A stretch of DNA of 64,000 nt from Bemisia tabaci. Lineage: Eukaryota > Arthropoda > Insecta > Hemiptera > Aleyrodidae. The stretch spans positions 62,278,851 through 62,342,850 of the forward strand of contig NC_092796.1 of assembly GCF_918797505.1 (NCBI RefSeq). The letters are read 5' to 3'. Shown one piece after another: positions 1 to 12,900 of this stretch; positions within the stretch are counted from its first letter, which is position 1; each line of letters opens with the position of its first letter. Below the pieces are notes generated by a model. The model was not told the DNA's origin, did no database searches, and worked only from the letters and a program-made list of their open reading frames with translations. Made by a program: the position numbers and the translations under genes.

Positions 1-2297
1 TTTAGTGTTAGTCATTGCTGTTTTCTTTCGTAGTAGGTAGGAGATACTGTGATAGGTTCTCTTGAACTATGTAGATTTATTTTTAGCAATTAATTCATTA
101 AACCGGTGAGATGTGCTGTGAAGGTGTTTGAATGACCTTTGCTTCAACCAATAAGGAAGTCAGAAATTCTCTGAAAAATCAAGTTCCTACATATCAATAT
201 CCCTAAGTCCAAAGGTACCTTACTATATTTTGGTAATTTCGAAGAATTAGGTGAAAACCGTGTGTCAGGCCCAGGATCCCCATGTAAGTTGCAATTTTTA
301 ATACTCTGTAACTTCTTATAACTGGTGCAAGATAGGACTGCTAAATTTTTCTTTCACACGTAAACGTTATTGGAGATTTTCGAAACTTTACTGACTCGAT
401 TTTTCCAATAACGTTTGGTCCAATAATTCCAATAGTCTTGGTCTTTGTTTTTTGTAATATTTTCTAGTTCCCTTGATACTGTAAATAGATAAATAAATAA
501 ATAAATACTGTGATTTAGGTACCTTTCGGCTGTGGGGTACTGGTGTTTAGAAAAAAATTTCAAAGATGTATACCAGTGTGCGAAATAATGTACTTAGGTC
601 GATAGATATGAGCCATCATAGGATGCGCTGATGTTTACCTAAATAGTGCAAACTTTAGGAGAGTCTTCAACTCATCTCAATTTTGATTGCCTAGAATTTT
701 CAGCTTCTAACATTTTAAATCTTATAAATTGCAAGTTATGTAATCTATCAAATAGTATGATAAAACCTGTTGAGAAGCTTTTTAAATGGCTAAATTTAGT
801 TTTTTGTGCCGAAGCTGAGCAGATCTCTCAAACATTGGGCATCACCCTTTAAAGCTTAGAAATCATGATAGAAAAAGAAAAAAGACCTTTGGATTATTGC
901 CTTCCAGCCTTGTCAGACCTGGCCTGAGCCCCCCTGTGCGAGATCTATTCAGGTGCCTCTAGTGGCATAAAACTTAAAATGAAAGGGTACTTCATGCCAC
1001 CCTCCCAGGCCATCACCTAGGATCGCCCCTCCTTGAACTAGACCTGTTTTGAAGGCAATGCACTAAGCTTACAGTCAAAACGTTTTTTATTGTTTTTCAG
1101 TATGTGCACAACAGCCTGCTCAACAATTAAATCCTTTTCCATCGACAAATAGTTCAAATAACACTTAAATACGAGTGCACATGTGCTTACACACTGCTAC
1201 TACACATTTTCTGTTTTGTGACAGGATATATCCCTTAATTATCCTCGATGAATCTAGAGCTTACGTTTCTATCTGGTAAAGCATTATTATTGGCTCATTG
1301 TAACTTTATTTAATGATTTTAAACCAGTTTTTGTTAACTTGTTCTTCTAGAGTTTATTCTTGTATTGGTACTTGTGAATTTTTCAATTATTTCTTTTCAT
1401 AGATATTTTGAAATTAATTACAATATGCAATTTATGGGATCAATTTTTTTTTTTTTTTGTTGTGAGATGGAAAGGCTTCAAAAATATAATTACTTGTACC
1501 GATATTAATGTTGCTAATGAACCTATTTTGTCAGACAAGGTAGTATGTCCTTTCACCCCAAGGGCTGTATTTGTAGTCAGTCCTTTAATTTCAAAGGCTC
1601 CGTGAGGTATAAGGAATACATTTATCAAGGAAGCCTGCAAGGGACGACTATGAACACAGTCCCAAGTTTTACTCTTTCACAATTTTTTGGCGTCCACGTC
1701 AAACTAATTAGTTTATGTAATTTCAGACTGCAACAGAAGATCCGCCATTTTGATTCTGGCATTCACTTCCCATGCTAAACTGTTGTCAGACAATCTTCTG
1801 TCGCAGTCTTGAAGTAAGTAAACTGATTTGTCATGGACTCTGAAATTTTCAATCCTAGGAGATGTTTGTTTTGAAGCCTTTTGCACTTCTCTACTTGGGT
1901 CAAAAAATTATTTTTTATTTTTAATCACTTTATCGCTTTGTATTTGGAAGACTTAGGTTACCTACTTCGAGCCTTGCACATCTTTTTTTAATGACTTGTT
2001 CAACTCTTCATAAGTTTTTTCTGTCAACTCAGTCATTATCTGCGCTCTGTTTCTTTCTTTCAAATTTTTCAATAAAAGAGATTTTTCTGACACTTCTAAA
2101 GAGTTTCATTCTTCCAGTTAGTCGCCTACAAGTTAAAAAAAAAGAAAAAAAAAAAAGAAAAAAAAATGTGCGTGACATTAGTGGTCTTAGTGCTTCAATT
2201 TTCCCTATGTAATAAATTAAAGCCCTCAGACTGTATTGATTCAAAACAAAGGAATATCATATGCATGTTGCAGGATAGACACGGGAAAGACTCCCCA
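1..2297. other. No supported gene
   Basis: AT-rich sequence with homopolymer runs. An open plus frame at 646-852 (ending NLVFCAEAEQISQTLGITL*) follows a weak acceptor and could be a terminal exon, but there is no homology to support it. Confidence 0.4.
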
Positions 2298-2567
2298 ACT
2301 GGATTGCATTTTGCAAAAAGGAACCACTAGCATTGCAATGATGCTAAGATGAAGCAACTTCGTCTTTTCCGATAAAATTGCGGAAATCGTGAAAAACTAT
2401 GAAATTTAGATAGTAATTTTTGTCTTAAATTTACAGTTTTTAGCGAGTAAAATAGAAACTATTAATGGATAATCGGGTTTTTCCTCCAAGACAAAAGAAG
2501 TTGCACAATCTTAGCAACATTGCAATGCTAGTGGTTCCTTTTTGAAAAATGCAAGCCAACTCAAATA
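2298..2567. mobile_element. GCATTTTGCAAAAAGGAAC MITE, copy 1
   Basis: Left end TTGGATTGCATTTTGCAAAA, then GGAACCACTAGCATTGCAATG. Right end CATTGCAATGCTAGTGGTTCC, then TTTTTGAAAAATGCAA. Inverted ends of about 60 bases. Non-coding. Confidence 0.75.
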
Positions 2568-2701
2568 CTCATCATACTAAGTTTCTTTTACTTAAGGACA
2601 AGGATTTTCTCATGATTTTATGAATTCTGTTATCCATTTATTTTACTTTTTGTTAGTCTTTTCATCTCAGCAGCAATCTTTAGAGGGAAAAGCATAATTA
2701 A

Positions 2702-2830
2702 ATGGATTTGTGTCAGAGAAAGAGAATCAGGGCAGATGGTATAACCAGAGGGAAAAAAGATATTAAAATTTTAAAATCTAAAATTAAACAACTGGGAACG
2801 TCAGACTGGAATAAAAGGTGGAATGAATGA
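2702..2830 (+). other. Small open frame of 42 residues
   Basis: Starts MDLCQRKRIRADGITRGKKD and ends KQLGTSDWNKRWNE*. Basic and protein-like, without a recognised family or splice context. Reported only as a possibility. Confidence 0.15.
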
Positions 2831-3129
2831 AAAAGTGAAATCCTTTGAAGTTTATATTAGTGATCGAATAAGAATAAAAACAGCATACTGACTTCAGAAG
2901 AGCTAGATTTTAATTTATTTTCCTCTTTCGATGGGAACTTTTAATTTTTATCCCACCTACTCTGCCAAAGTAATTTCTGACTGTGTTATAAGTCAATTAC
3001 GGCAAAAAATCATTGGTAAATAGTAACAACATCATAGTAAAGGTTTAGAGAGATTTCTCTTACAGTAAACAAGTTAGGCAACTGCTTGGTTTTTTTATAA
3101 ATGATTTCGTCTTAAAACAATGATTTTCA

Positions 3130-3135
3130 TTTATT
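3130..3135 (-). terminator. Candidate POP5 polyadenylation signal
   Basis: TTTATT on the plus strand reads AATAAA on the minus strand, about 195 bases past the POP5 stop codon. Placement is plausible, but no cleavage site is visible. Confidence 0.35.
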
Positions 3136-3191
3136 CAGTGGGATGAAAAAAGTCATATCATAAAAATCAATTATTTTTCGTCAGGCAACTA

Positions 3192-3319
3192 AATGCAGTT
3201 GCGAAAGAATACCAGGGTATGCCATCAACAATCATCAATCAATTCAAGCAAGGTCAGTTTAAACCGATGAGGGTCATCACACGAAGATCAGTTGAAATCG
3301 TGAATTGTGCAGCCAATTA
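3192..3319 (+). other. Candidate terminal exon, unidentified
   Basis: After TTTTTCGTCAG a plus frame reads QLNAVAKEYQGMPSTIINQF and continues 24 more residues to a stop at 3317-3319. The composition is protein-like. I recognise no family and found no clear upstream exons, and it lies just past the POP5 3' end. It could be the last exon of a gene starting left of the window, or chance. Confidence 0.22.
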
Positions 3320-3330
3320 AATATGTACAG

Positions 3331-6306
3331 TCATCTCTTGCTTTTGCGTTCAACATTAGCTAATTCTTTTGTAAAGTGAATTTTAAACTTCCGCCTTTCT
3401 TCATCAGTTGACAAGTTCAGCCACAGCTTTTCAAGTTTGCTTACTTCATATTTCTGTAAAAAATAATCAACAACAATAAAAATGAGATTTTACATCATAA
3501 AAAAACATTTGATCAACTTCGGTTTGTGGCAGCAGCATGGTGAGGCTGGGATAGATTTTACTAATTTGAAAGCAACTGAAAAAGCAGGGAAAGAGGATCT
3601 TTGCGATCCTTAAAATAATAATTGATAAGAGAAAAGGATAGGTGCATACAATTTTTAACTTTTCCTCAGGATGAAAATTAATCAGAAATTAAAACAGAGC
3701 CAGATCAACCGTCTGAGTGTGCTCCGAGAGGCTTGCACCACAAAGTCTTTTTTCCTACCTCCACCCCCCCTCCTGATAGAAAGTTTTGTAAAATTTGTTC
3801 TAGTATTTTTCCTTGTATCTCTTAGGCTTATGACTTATATACTTAAGTCTACAGGGGGCTGTCTCCCCTTCTTTCCCCTCACAATTTGTACCCAAATACG
3901 CCTCGATACTTGATCGATCACAGTACTATTTAAAGCTACTTTAAATTGAGCTAGAATCAATGAGGAGTAAAATTAAAGAAGCTTTAGCTGAAGGCAGGGT
4001 GGCTACCTGAATATTCAAATAACAGCGTTTCAAGGTTGCTCCAATGAAGATAGTGTGGAACTGGGCTGGCTGGCCTAGTATTCTGGTGATAAGCGGTAAT
4101 ACTGTGGTGATGAGCTTGTGCGGCCCAAAAAAGACTCGCATCAGAGAGATGCATGTGACTGGATTCCAGTATTTCACTGTGAAATAGATCAAAAAGGGGT
4201 CAGGAATTAATGTTTGTTCCATGGTCCAGGTTATATGATGACCTTCCAGCCGAGATATCAAAAGTGCCATTTCGATGGAGAAACTACGAAACCACATATC
4301 TTGGTTTGCGACGTTGCAGATTTCCTATCATACCATATTTTTTAAATGGAAAACTATCTGACCTCAATTCTTGAAAACCTCTGTGATTTTCCTTTTCTAG
4401 GCGAGGAAAATTCTAAGAAAACTAGATGGTATGAAGTTGATTTGTTCTCATACAAAAAAATAAAATGGGAGCGGAGATTTTTAAAAACAGTTAATGAAAT
4501 ACATGGTTTGGGAGTGTCAACGTCGAAAAGTTCTTGACCATTCCATCATAAAAACCCCTTTTTCCTCAGCAATTTCAAAAAGATGATCTTTCTTAAGCTC
4601 TGCAGGTATAAATTTCTGTGATTTTGCAAACAACACGTCACTCTTAATGAGGTTTTGCAAAAAATATGTAATTCTCGCTGCAATTTAGCCAGCCTTCCCA
4701 TTTTTAAAACCTGTTTTTAGGGCCTTCCTATCTTTCCTTGTGACCAATGGCGCCTACCCTATCTAATGGTCTAGAAGATTTTCCACCCCTGAAAACAACT
4801 TTTGATCCTTGCTGATCTCTAATTCAAAGTTGTTTGATCTTCTTGATATAAGTACCTATTAAACGATAAAAGATAAGTTTTTGAAGAAAAGACAAGTTTT
4901 AAATTGCTACATACCAGAAAAAGATGTGACAGCTGCTCTTCCAAAGACGCCATGGATACATTCTACTTCCTCTAGTACACTTTTTTCTATGTCTCCTTTT
5001 GTAAATGAAGCACCAGGCGCTATTACTTCAACGGTAATATACCTACCAGGGAGAGAGAGTTCAAATTACTTTTTTAGCTCATAAAGTACTTAAACAGCAA
5101 GTTATTATGAATACAGGGTGCTTAATTAAAGGGATTAGAAAGCTAAACCTTCACAAGGACTAAGATGGAAAGCTAGCACTGACAAATGAATGCCCAATAA
5201 AGTTGTACTTACTTGATGGATTGTTTTATCTCCGACAAAGCTTCAGATGCTTAGTTCTGGAACCTCCTATCTTGAGTACAATTTTAGAAAATCATTTCGG
5301 TTTTTGTATTTTATAAAGGAAAACAAGCAAACTATGTGGCTAAAAATTTTCACAGAATATTTGGTGAATAGAAGGGAAAAATCTCAGGAATCAAGGAAAT
5401 ATGTAGGTAAGTTTTTTGGCTGATGTAAACATAAAATGTGATGCCTACATTAATCCGGACCAATAGGCAAGTTCTAGGCAGTCAGAAAAAGAAGGTGGTG
5501 GCATTTCCAAAACCTTGGGGAGATGTCAATGACATGAGTGGGTGTGAACTCTATGATCATTAATTCTTCTGGAAATTGATGAGATTTATGAAAAAAAATG
5601 CCATACTATTAGTTAAAAATTGTCTGAACTCGTATTCTGTGTAGTCCGATGCTAAAAACTAACAATGTTAAAGCCCATTATCTTTAATTTGAATTTCTTT
5701 TGCGAGAATGTTGATGCAATATTGTTACCATCTAGAACTCGTGCCAGAGAAGTTAGTGGTTGTTTACTTCTGATTGTAACAACACAGCAGACACTGTTAA
5801 CAATATCCCTTTAGAGGATGGTATTGGTTTTCAGCATCTGCGCACGACATGCATCAGCACAAGGACGTTGTCACACTTGATCAATCCTCGATCGCTATTG
5901 GTGTAAGCGCAGTCGCTTACAAACAGAAAGTAAAAAACTGCCAATTTATCTGACGCAAATTCTGCAACACGGCGTAAACAAATCGGAAATTACCAGCACC
6001 TTTCATTTCTCTGTGGGTTCTTGAATTTTGACCATCAACTTAGTGCTATGCATGCTGCAAGCTCATCCCTTCCTATCCTCCCATTTAAGTGATATTTTAC
6101 AATACCCCCAAAAAGAAAACAGAAGCTTGGTTTCTCATCAGCTCGCCAACAAAATTCGTGCATAATTGTTGAGATTTAATCCATGACCTTTAATGGATAT
6201 TTTTGAGGCAATGATTCAAATTGACGTAAGATGTGAGAGTGTTGAGTGGGATAGAATTGGAGCTGAAATGATAAGAACTTAAAGCGTACCTCCGTTTTGC
6301 CCTCAT
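3331..6306 (-). CDS. POP5: Ribonuclease P/MRP protein subunit POP5
   Basis: Coding exons (minus strand, 5' to 3'): 6306-6290, 5042-4915, 4176-4007, 3453-3331. Their lengths of 17, 128, 170 and 123 nt give a continuous 145-residue protein, close to the family size (human about 163). It matches the POP5 fold in order: an N-terminal basic stretch then YITVEV, a HGVFGRAA segment equal to the family's HGTFGAAA, VKYWNPVTC equal to VRYLNAYTG, and FIGATLKRC equal to the conserved HVGGTIRTC. In the family, POP5 is a core protein of nuclear RNase P and RNase MRP, acting in tRNA 5'-end and rRNA processing. The start is in a 17-nt coding microexon (MRAKRR) whose donor is GTACGC. It differs from the usual MVRF start, so it is the least certain part. 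A MITE lies in intron 2. A minus-strand AATAAA lies at 3130-3135. Divergent from TUBGCP6. The identification is firm; exon 1 is moderately sure. Confidence 0.88.
4272..4529. mobile_element. CGACGGTGAAA-family MITE (POP5 intron 2)
   Basis: Starts CGATGGAGAAACTACGAAAC and ends GTGTCAACGTCGA. It shares the core AAAATGGGAGCGGAGATTT and GGTTTGCGACGTTG with the copy at 45.8 kb. Non-coding and diverged. Confidence 0.65.
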
Positions 6307-6985
6307 TGCATCAGAGATTACCCCAATAAGTCACGAACGATTTCAGGTGTTGAAGAGTTTGATGTGATCAGTGTGACTAGATGGACATAACCATAAAAGC
6401 GACAGCACCATGCACAACAGTGAAACTATGATTTTTTTAAGGGATTAGAAACTAGAACGGAAATAATAAGCATGAATGGAAATCTTTCAGACATTTCAGA
6501 CGAGACATGACCAACATGACATACATGACATGTGGTTGTTGTTCTGTTGGTAAACAAACTGGAGTCAAGTTGTCGCTTTAAGTAGAGCAAAAATGCTGTC
6601 AGCTCAAGTCAGCTCTTCGAAAAGTTAAAAGTTCTCTTAAGTCAATCTTAATCGCACAAAAAATTTAAAAAATGTATTATAAGTATTTTATGAAGTTAAA
6701 AATGTATCATTCGACTTAGATGATCCCTATAAAAAGAATTTAGGAAATACAATTTTCGTACTGTCGACTTTGGCAACTTTTTAACCTCACTCTTTTGGTT
6801 TATGTTTGGTTGGGGTAATGTTTTGAAATTTCAAAATTCAAATCCTCAGGAAAGATTTTTAATTGTTTCAACATGATTGAACCTAAATTATCTTCTAATA
6901 TTATAAATTTTTAATTCCAAGCTCTGAATGACATGAGTAATTTCCTTTTCTACTCATTTTCACTAATTTATTGGAGGACTTAATC
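6307..6985. promoter_or_regulatory. Head-to-head POP5/TUBGCP6 intergenic region
   Basis: The 679 bases between the two start codons must contain the promoter and 5' UTRs of both genes. I see no TATA box at a convincing distance. A cluster of ACATGAC/GACATG words lies at about 6494-6536. A bidirectional promoter is inferred from layout only. Confidence 0.45.
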
Positions 6986-9900
6986 ATGGAAGATCCATCT
7001 CAAGTGAAGCATTCCATCAGTCTGTTTGACTTTTCCCATATTTCGTCTGATTCACTCAGTTACCCGTCTAGTTATGAAACATCTGCTCCATCAAGGTATG
7101 TACTTATCTTCAACATGACTGCCATGTCGAAGATCAATTAATTTATAACAAATGACAAATATGTTGTCAGTTTTTAAAACTTGTTCAACCCAAGGAAAAT
7201 AAGTTTTGACTCAAGTTTCGCGTGTTAGCGCAAATGTCAATCAGAATTACTGCTCAGGAAGAGCGTGTAATGAAGTGCTCATTGCTTATATGAAAGTGCC
7301 TACAATACCTATAAATTAACATTATTTCTAAAATTAATCTGCCTGACTCATTATCACATAATTTATTTAATGAGGACTGAACTTCATTTGTGTGCGCATT
7401 GAACTCATTCTCCAAGTTGCATTTTTCTCAGCAACGATATTCTAACTTGAAAGGAGGCACATGCCACACATCTTCTGAAACATGTACTTGTGGTGGATGC
7501 TATCTTATATACAATTATACTCAGCGATTCCCAATTTCAACAAAAGTTTCAGTAAAATTGGTTGACTAACCATACAAACAAGTCATATCTTGCAAAGATA
7601 AGGAACAATGTGAAACATAACGGAAATGAAAAGGTAAGAAAAATCTAATGCCGGTGAACTAGGCTTTGATGGTTGGTAGAGTCAAAGATCATATCAATTG
7701 AAACTGAGTATAGAATTTTATTCAATAATTACCATTTTCTTGTTTTCAGAAGGTTTTCATTAATTGATCTTGACTCAAGGAAAACCTCAACCTCCACGGA
7801 TTACAGTTTTCCAGCACTGCATAATTTTAATCATCCATTTGAGATACGAATCCCACCAAGTGCCTCTGTCTGCCCGCCACAGGTATAATACTCTTATGTA
7901 AACTTTCTAAAAGCTAAAACAAAAGCCTTTCATAATGAAGAGTCTAAGTCCCCACATCTGTACTGAGTTTTTGATTTGGTAAAAGGCAAAAAAACTTGAT
8001 TACAGATCACAAATTATCATTAATGTAAGCCTAATACCTAAAACACACGATACTCTTGCAAGGCAAGCCTAATTTTTAAGTTGTAAGTACAGTCGTGTAT
8101 TGTTTGAAACAACAAAATGTTTCCGTTTTTTTCTTCTTTTTTTTTACGCAATTCTGAACAACCAATGAGAGAGCAACTTCCAAATTTAAGTTAGAAAACA
8201 GCGTTGCAACATAAAAACGACTTGCTTTGAGCACGTTGCACTTGTTGCACAACAATGTTGCTTCAGGGGCTCCTAAATTTTACGCGCAAAAATAAGCCCC
8301 GCTCTCACAACACAGAAAAACTTTGAACAAAATTCGATTGTTGCTTGTTTTCTTAACATGTTTCGAGTGTTGCCTCCTAACAAAATATGACTTACTCCTA
8401 TTAGATGGTTCTTGTTTTGTTTTCTCCAATTTTCATTGAATAGCATTTCGTATTCGATGACAAAAAATGTGCGTAATGTATGTGTATAAAAAGTATAGAT
8501 TGTGATAATGTCAGTCTCTGCTCATGTTTTATTTTTTCAAAGGAAATCGAACCAACAGTTCATTGGATTTTCTGTGAATTTTCACACTCGCTCTAAAAAA
8601 ATCCCAAAAAATTGCAAGAAGACATTTTGATTAGTATTCCTTGTCAAAATCAAAACTTAATCAGAGATTTTTAAAGCTTGGAATTGAGGTGTGCATTTGT
8701 CTCATACAGCCATTAGTAGGAACCTTAAAATTCAAGTCTCTTGTTTTTTTCATTTATGAGTATTCTAAAAACTTTTTTCTTTTTTGTGATGAAGACTTCC
8801 ATAATTTTGAGTTGCAAGCGTAGTGCTCCAAGGGTAATGGGGCCCGAGTCCCCTCTTCTTCCTCCATTTCTCTGGCCCCTAGCCCTTGCCAAGTAAGTAA
8901 GAAGCCCCCCCCCCCCCCCCCCCGCTTTTCTAATCCTCAGCTTCGACTCTGCTTCATGTTGTACAATTGCACCTTTACATATATTGCTAAAGATAAGCTA
9001 CTGATTAAGAAAGAAAAAGAAACATATTTTTTTCAGACCTCAAAAATGTGTCTCAAAATCTTTGAAAACCACTCAGAGGTCCTCGATTCTATCAATGAAA
9101 AAGCCTCAATAAGTACTCAATTTTGCTTTCGATGAGCGGCCATTAATCTCATTCTCTCCACTGGATTTCCAACTTCTGTCGCAGCCATCCAGTATTACCC
9201 AAAGAATGTGTACTTAGCGTGTAAATTTAGATTTTGTATTCCCATTTTCAGCAAGACGAAGGCTATGTTACACCAGATTTTGATGGATACGAACCTGTAA
9301 GTGAATTTGAAGAGCCTGATGAACCTAGGGCTGAATCCTCTCCAGGTCACTCATGGACTTCTCTAATTGGCATTGGCAGCAGCGATAAACCGCTACTAAG
9401 TAGTTACAAGGATGAAGAGTCTATTTCCAAGATGATGCAATGGCTGGCACCCAGCAACAACAAGCGCTGGTATCAGAATGACCCAACAGTTGTTAGTTTG
9501 CAGGAATTAATTGACAATCTAAGATACCTCCTAGTAGGGGTTCCATCACGCCTGTTTTTACTTAATCCAGTAAGTTGTCAATACTTCTCTAGGGCCCAAG
9601 TAGCATTTTTCAACGGAAAAATCGCGATTCGTTGCGATTTTGTCGGCGAAAAAATCGCTGAGATCATCAACATCTGGGCGATTTTCCTCGATCTTGTTGC
9701 AATAAAATCTCGATTTTATCGCCCGGCAATTTATCGCGATTTTATCGCCCAGCAATTTATCGCGATTTTATCGCCCAGCAATTTATCGCGATATTATCGC
9801 AACAAAAATCGCGATATTATCGCAACAAAAATCGCGATATTATCGCAACAAAAATCGCGATATATGGCGATTTAATCTCGATTTTATCAACGAAAATTGA

Positions 9901-12900
9901 TCGCGATTTTATTGAACAAAAATTGCGATGCATAGCGATTTAATCGCCGTAAATCGCAATTTTTTATTCGATAATATTACAATAAATTGCCACCGATATA
10001 ATCGAGATAATCAACCGATAAAATTGCTATTTATCGCGATCACTGCTACTTGGGGGGAGCAGAAGATACATTGCAAGGTTTCAGATTTGTTTTGAGAAAT
10101 GAGAAAGATTTGGAAAGCCTCAACATTTTTTTCCCTTTTTTAACTCCAAAATGTTTTAATCTACCTGTAAAGGTACTTGCATCCCTCAGAAGTTTGAAAA
10201 ATTATTTAGTTCGCAAGCAGTTTCAACTTATCTCCTATCCATCAAAAACGTTATCTCTTTCCAACATATTTTAAAGCTAAATGCTCGTTGATTTTTAGTC
10301 AGCATTCAATTTGTACTTTTTTGTAACATTTTGTGAAAATGATCATTTGTGAAAATTGTAGGAGCCCAAGTGAGGAAAGGAGGAGAAATAATTCTACCTT
10401 CCTGTATCCGTCCAAGGTCTCAGTTGCCTCTATTTCTATTGAGAATATTCAATTTAATACATTGAAGATTTTACAGTTTCGATGAGGCATAAAAATAAAT
10501 CAAGGCAATGCATGAATCTAACATAAGTAGTCATGGTCTTAGATTTTATTGCACAAGGTTCCAAGTTTTCATGCAGCCCTCTAAGCCAAAAAATCAATGA
10601 CTTAACTGTCTAGGCTCACTTTTTTTGTCCAAGCAAAGTGTATTTTTGATATTTGGAAGAAACTTTTGAAGTGAAAGTGAAAATTAATTTCTCTGAGGCC
10701 CAAAATGACTACATTATTTTACCGGAAATCACTGTTAGACAGAATTTAGTAACCCCATATGTATGAATTTTTTGATTCCTAATCATCTGTATTTTTTTCC
10801 ATCTTGATGCGTTTTTTTTTCCAGGAAACAAATAAGTTCTCCATTGCTGAGAATATCAAATTACGTGGAACGTCTGAAGCATTCTTATCTGCGCTAGTCA
10901 AAGATTTTTTGTCCTGTGGTAACACAGCACACCACTTAGATAACTTAGCGTCCAACCCTGACAGGAGACGTCATGGTCTAGTTTACGATGTAAGAGACTT
11001 TCATTCATTTTAGTCGTAATTGTTTTTAATTGTTCCATTAAAATTAAAAAAAAGAATTGTATGGTGAAGTATGAGGTGAATATTTTTACAGATAATATTG
11101 GTCTGTACATTTTAGTAATTTTATCACTCTGGTTGTAATCATCTGACTTTCATCAGAAACTATTTTTACTTAATGAATATATACTCATTAGTCATCGGCT
11201 TGCAATTTGGTGGAAAATTAGAAATAAAAACATATATTTTTCGATTTGAGTTGTTGCAAATTTCCCATCTTTTCTTAATTTTTAAATGGTAAATGACCAT
11301 CTTGTAAAATTTTGTGTAATTTTATTTCTCCTCTAAGAAAATTTTTTGAAAACCTCATAAAAAATCTCAAGTAATATTTTTTTTTTTACAAAAAAATTTT
11401 GAAACGCCTAGTTAAGTTGCATGCTTTTCGGGTCTCAACATGGGTGTATCTTGTTTCCTTGTTGTATAAAGTTTGACCAGTTTCACTCAATCGGGCCTGG
11501 GAGCCCCCTTTAATCAACATTTTATGCTTGTGATTCATTCTGATTTATTTGCAACAAAATGGTGTAATACCATAATTCAAGTCAGACATCTGATTTGATC
11601 ATCCTACAGTTAAGTGCTCAAAACTGTCAAAACGTCCATTGTATTGACTTTTGTACCCTAAATTTTTCTGTCTCCTTGTTTCAGACATTGTGTGAAGCCC
11701 TGTCTGTGTACCTGCAGTCTGTTCGCTGTTCAGTCCTCCTTTTGGACCTATCTACCACATCGCTTGCCTCAATCTTGCACACCACTGCACCACTCCGTTC
11801 CCAACTCCAAACAGTGAGCTGTGCTTGTCATGGTCTGAGTATACCTCAGCCCCCCTCCGGTGGTCACCTAATTGATAATCTTTTCTCTGAGCTTCAAGCC
11901 ACACCCACTAAAGAAGATGCTATGGTTGTTTATTCATTACTTCAGCCATGTTTGGGCGTTTATTTTAGGTTGGTTTCTTCAGTATTCAAATGAATTTAGA
12001 TTTTTCCTTTTAATCAGATTCTTTCAATTTTACTGAAATAAATGTATTAAGCTGCTTTATCAAGTAGATTACAATAGATTCAAGTAGATACTCCTAAGAC
12101 TTTTGAAGAACATTCTGAACCACATACGAAGGTTGTCTATTCCAATAATAAAGCAGGCAGGCAAACTACTCCACCCTTTGTGTATAAATTTAGGCCATGG
12201 ATTAGACATTTTGGAGAAATTTCTCTACCCATGAGTCTGGGTAACCCTTTTCTTTAAACCCTCATTTTCTCAAGAAATCATTTAGTATCTGCTCAGTACT
12301 TTCAGTAACCCGTCTCTTTAAAGTATGGTATCTTAGACATGGACACCTGGAGAGACTTTTTCTCAAAAAGTTTGGCTGCTCAGTTAGTATCAGATAGTCA
12401 ATGAAAACTTGGGCTGCTAAAGTGCTGGTTGCATTACTTCTGCATAAGACATATTTTATCTGAGTGAAGCTCGTTGACTTGCACTCAGCAACATCCATGT
12501 CTAAGATGCTGTGCTTTTGTACCCTCTTATAAATACATAATACACAATTACTGTATTTTCTAAATACTGGTGGTTCCAACAGTCCATTTTTAAGAATAAT
12601 TTGTATGCAAAATAATCAATGTGAAGCTGTTGCGTTGCAGCACAAAGTATTAGTGCACTAGCGTATATGCAATGTGAAATAACTGCATGGTTCTTCTTTG
12701 AATGGAAAAGTCTTTTGAGTCATTGTTATAATTTTGAAATCATCTCCTGGAAGTTTTAACTCTAAATCTTCCTCGTTTTTTATTCAAAGCTTACACAAAA
12801 TTTATGCCTTTGGTTGTTTGCTCAGGTGGCTGTTCAAATGGATTTTTGAAGGAGAGATAAATGACCCACATCAAGAGTTTTTCATCGACAAAAAATTCCC

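Noticed and set aside
4007..4176. A second open frame on the same strand through POP5 exon 3 (SDASLFWAAQAHHH)
   Set aside because: It looks protein-like, but the POP5 frame matches a known family across all four exons and splices cleanly. The second frame runs into stops on both sides.
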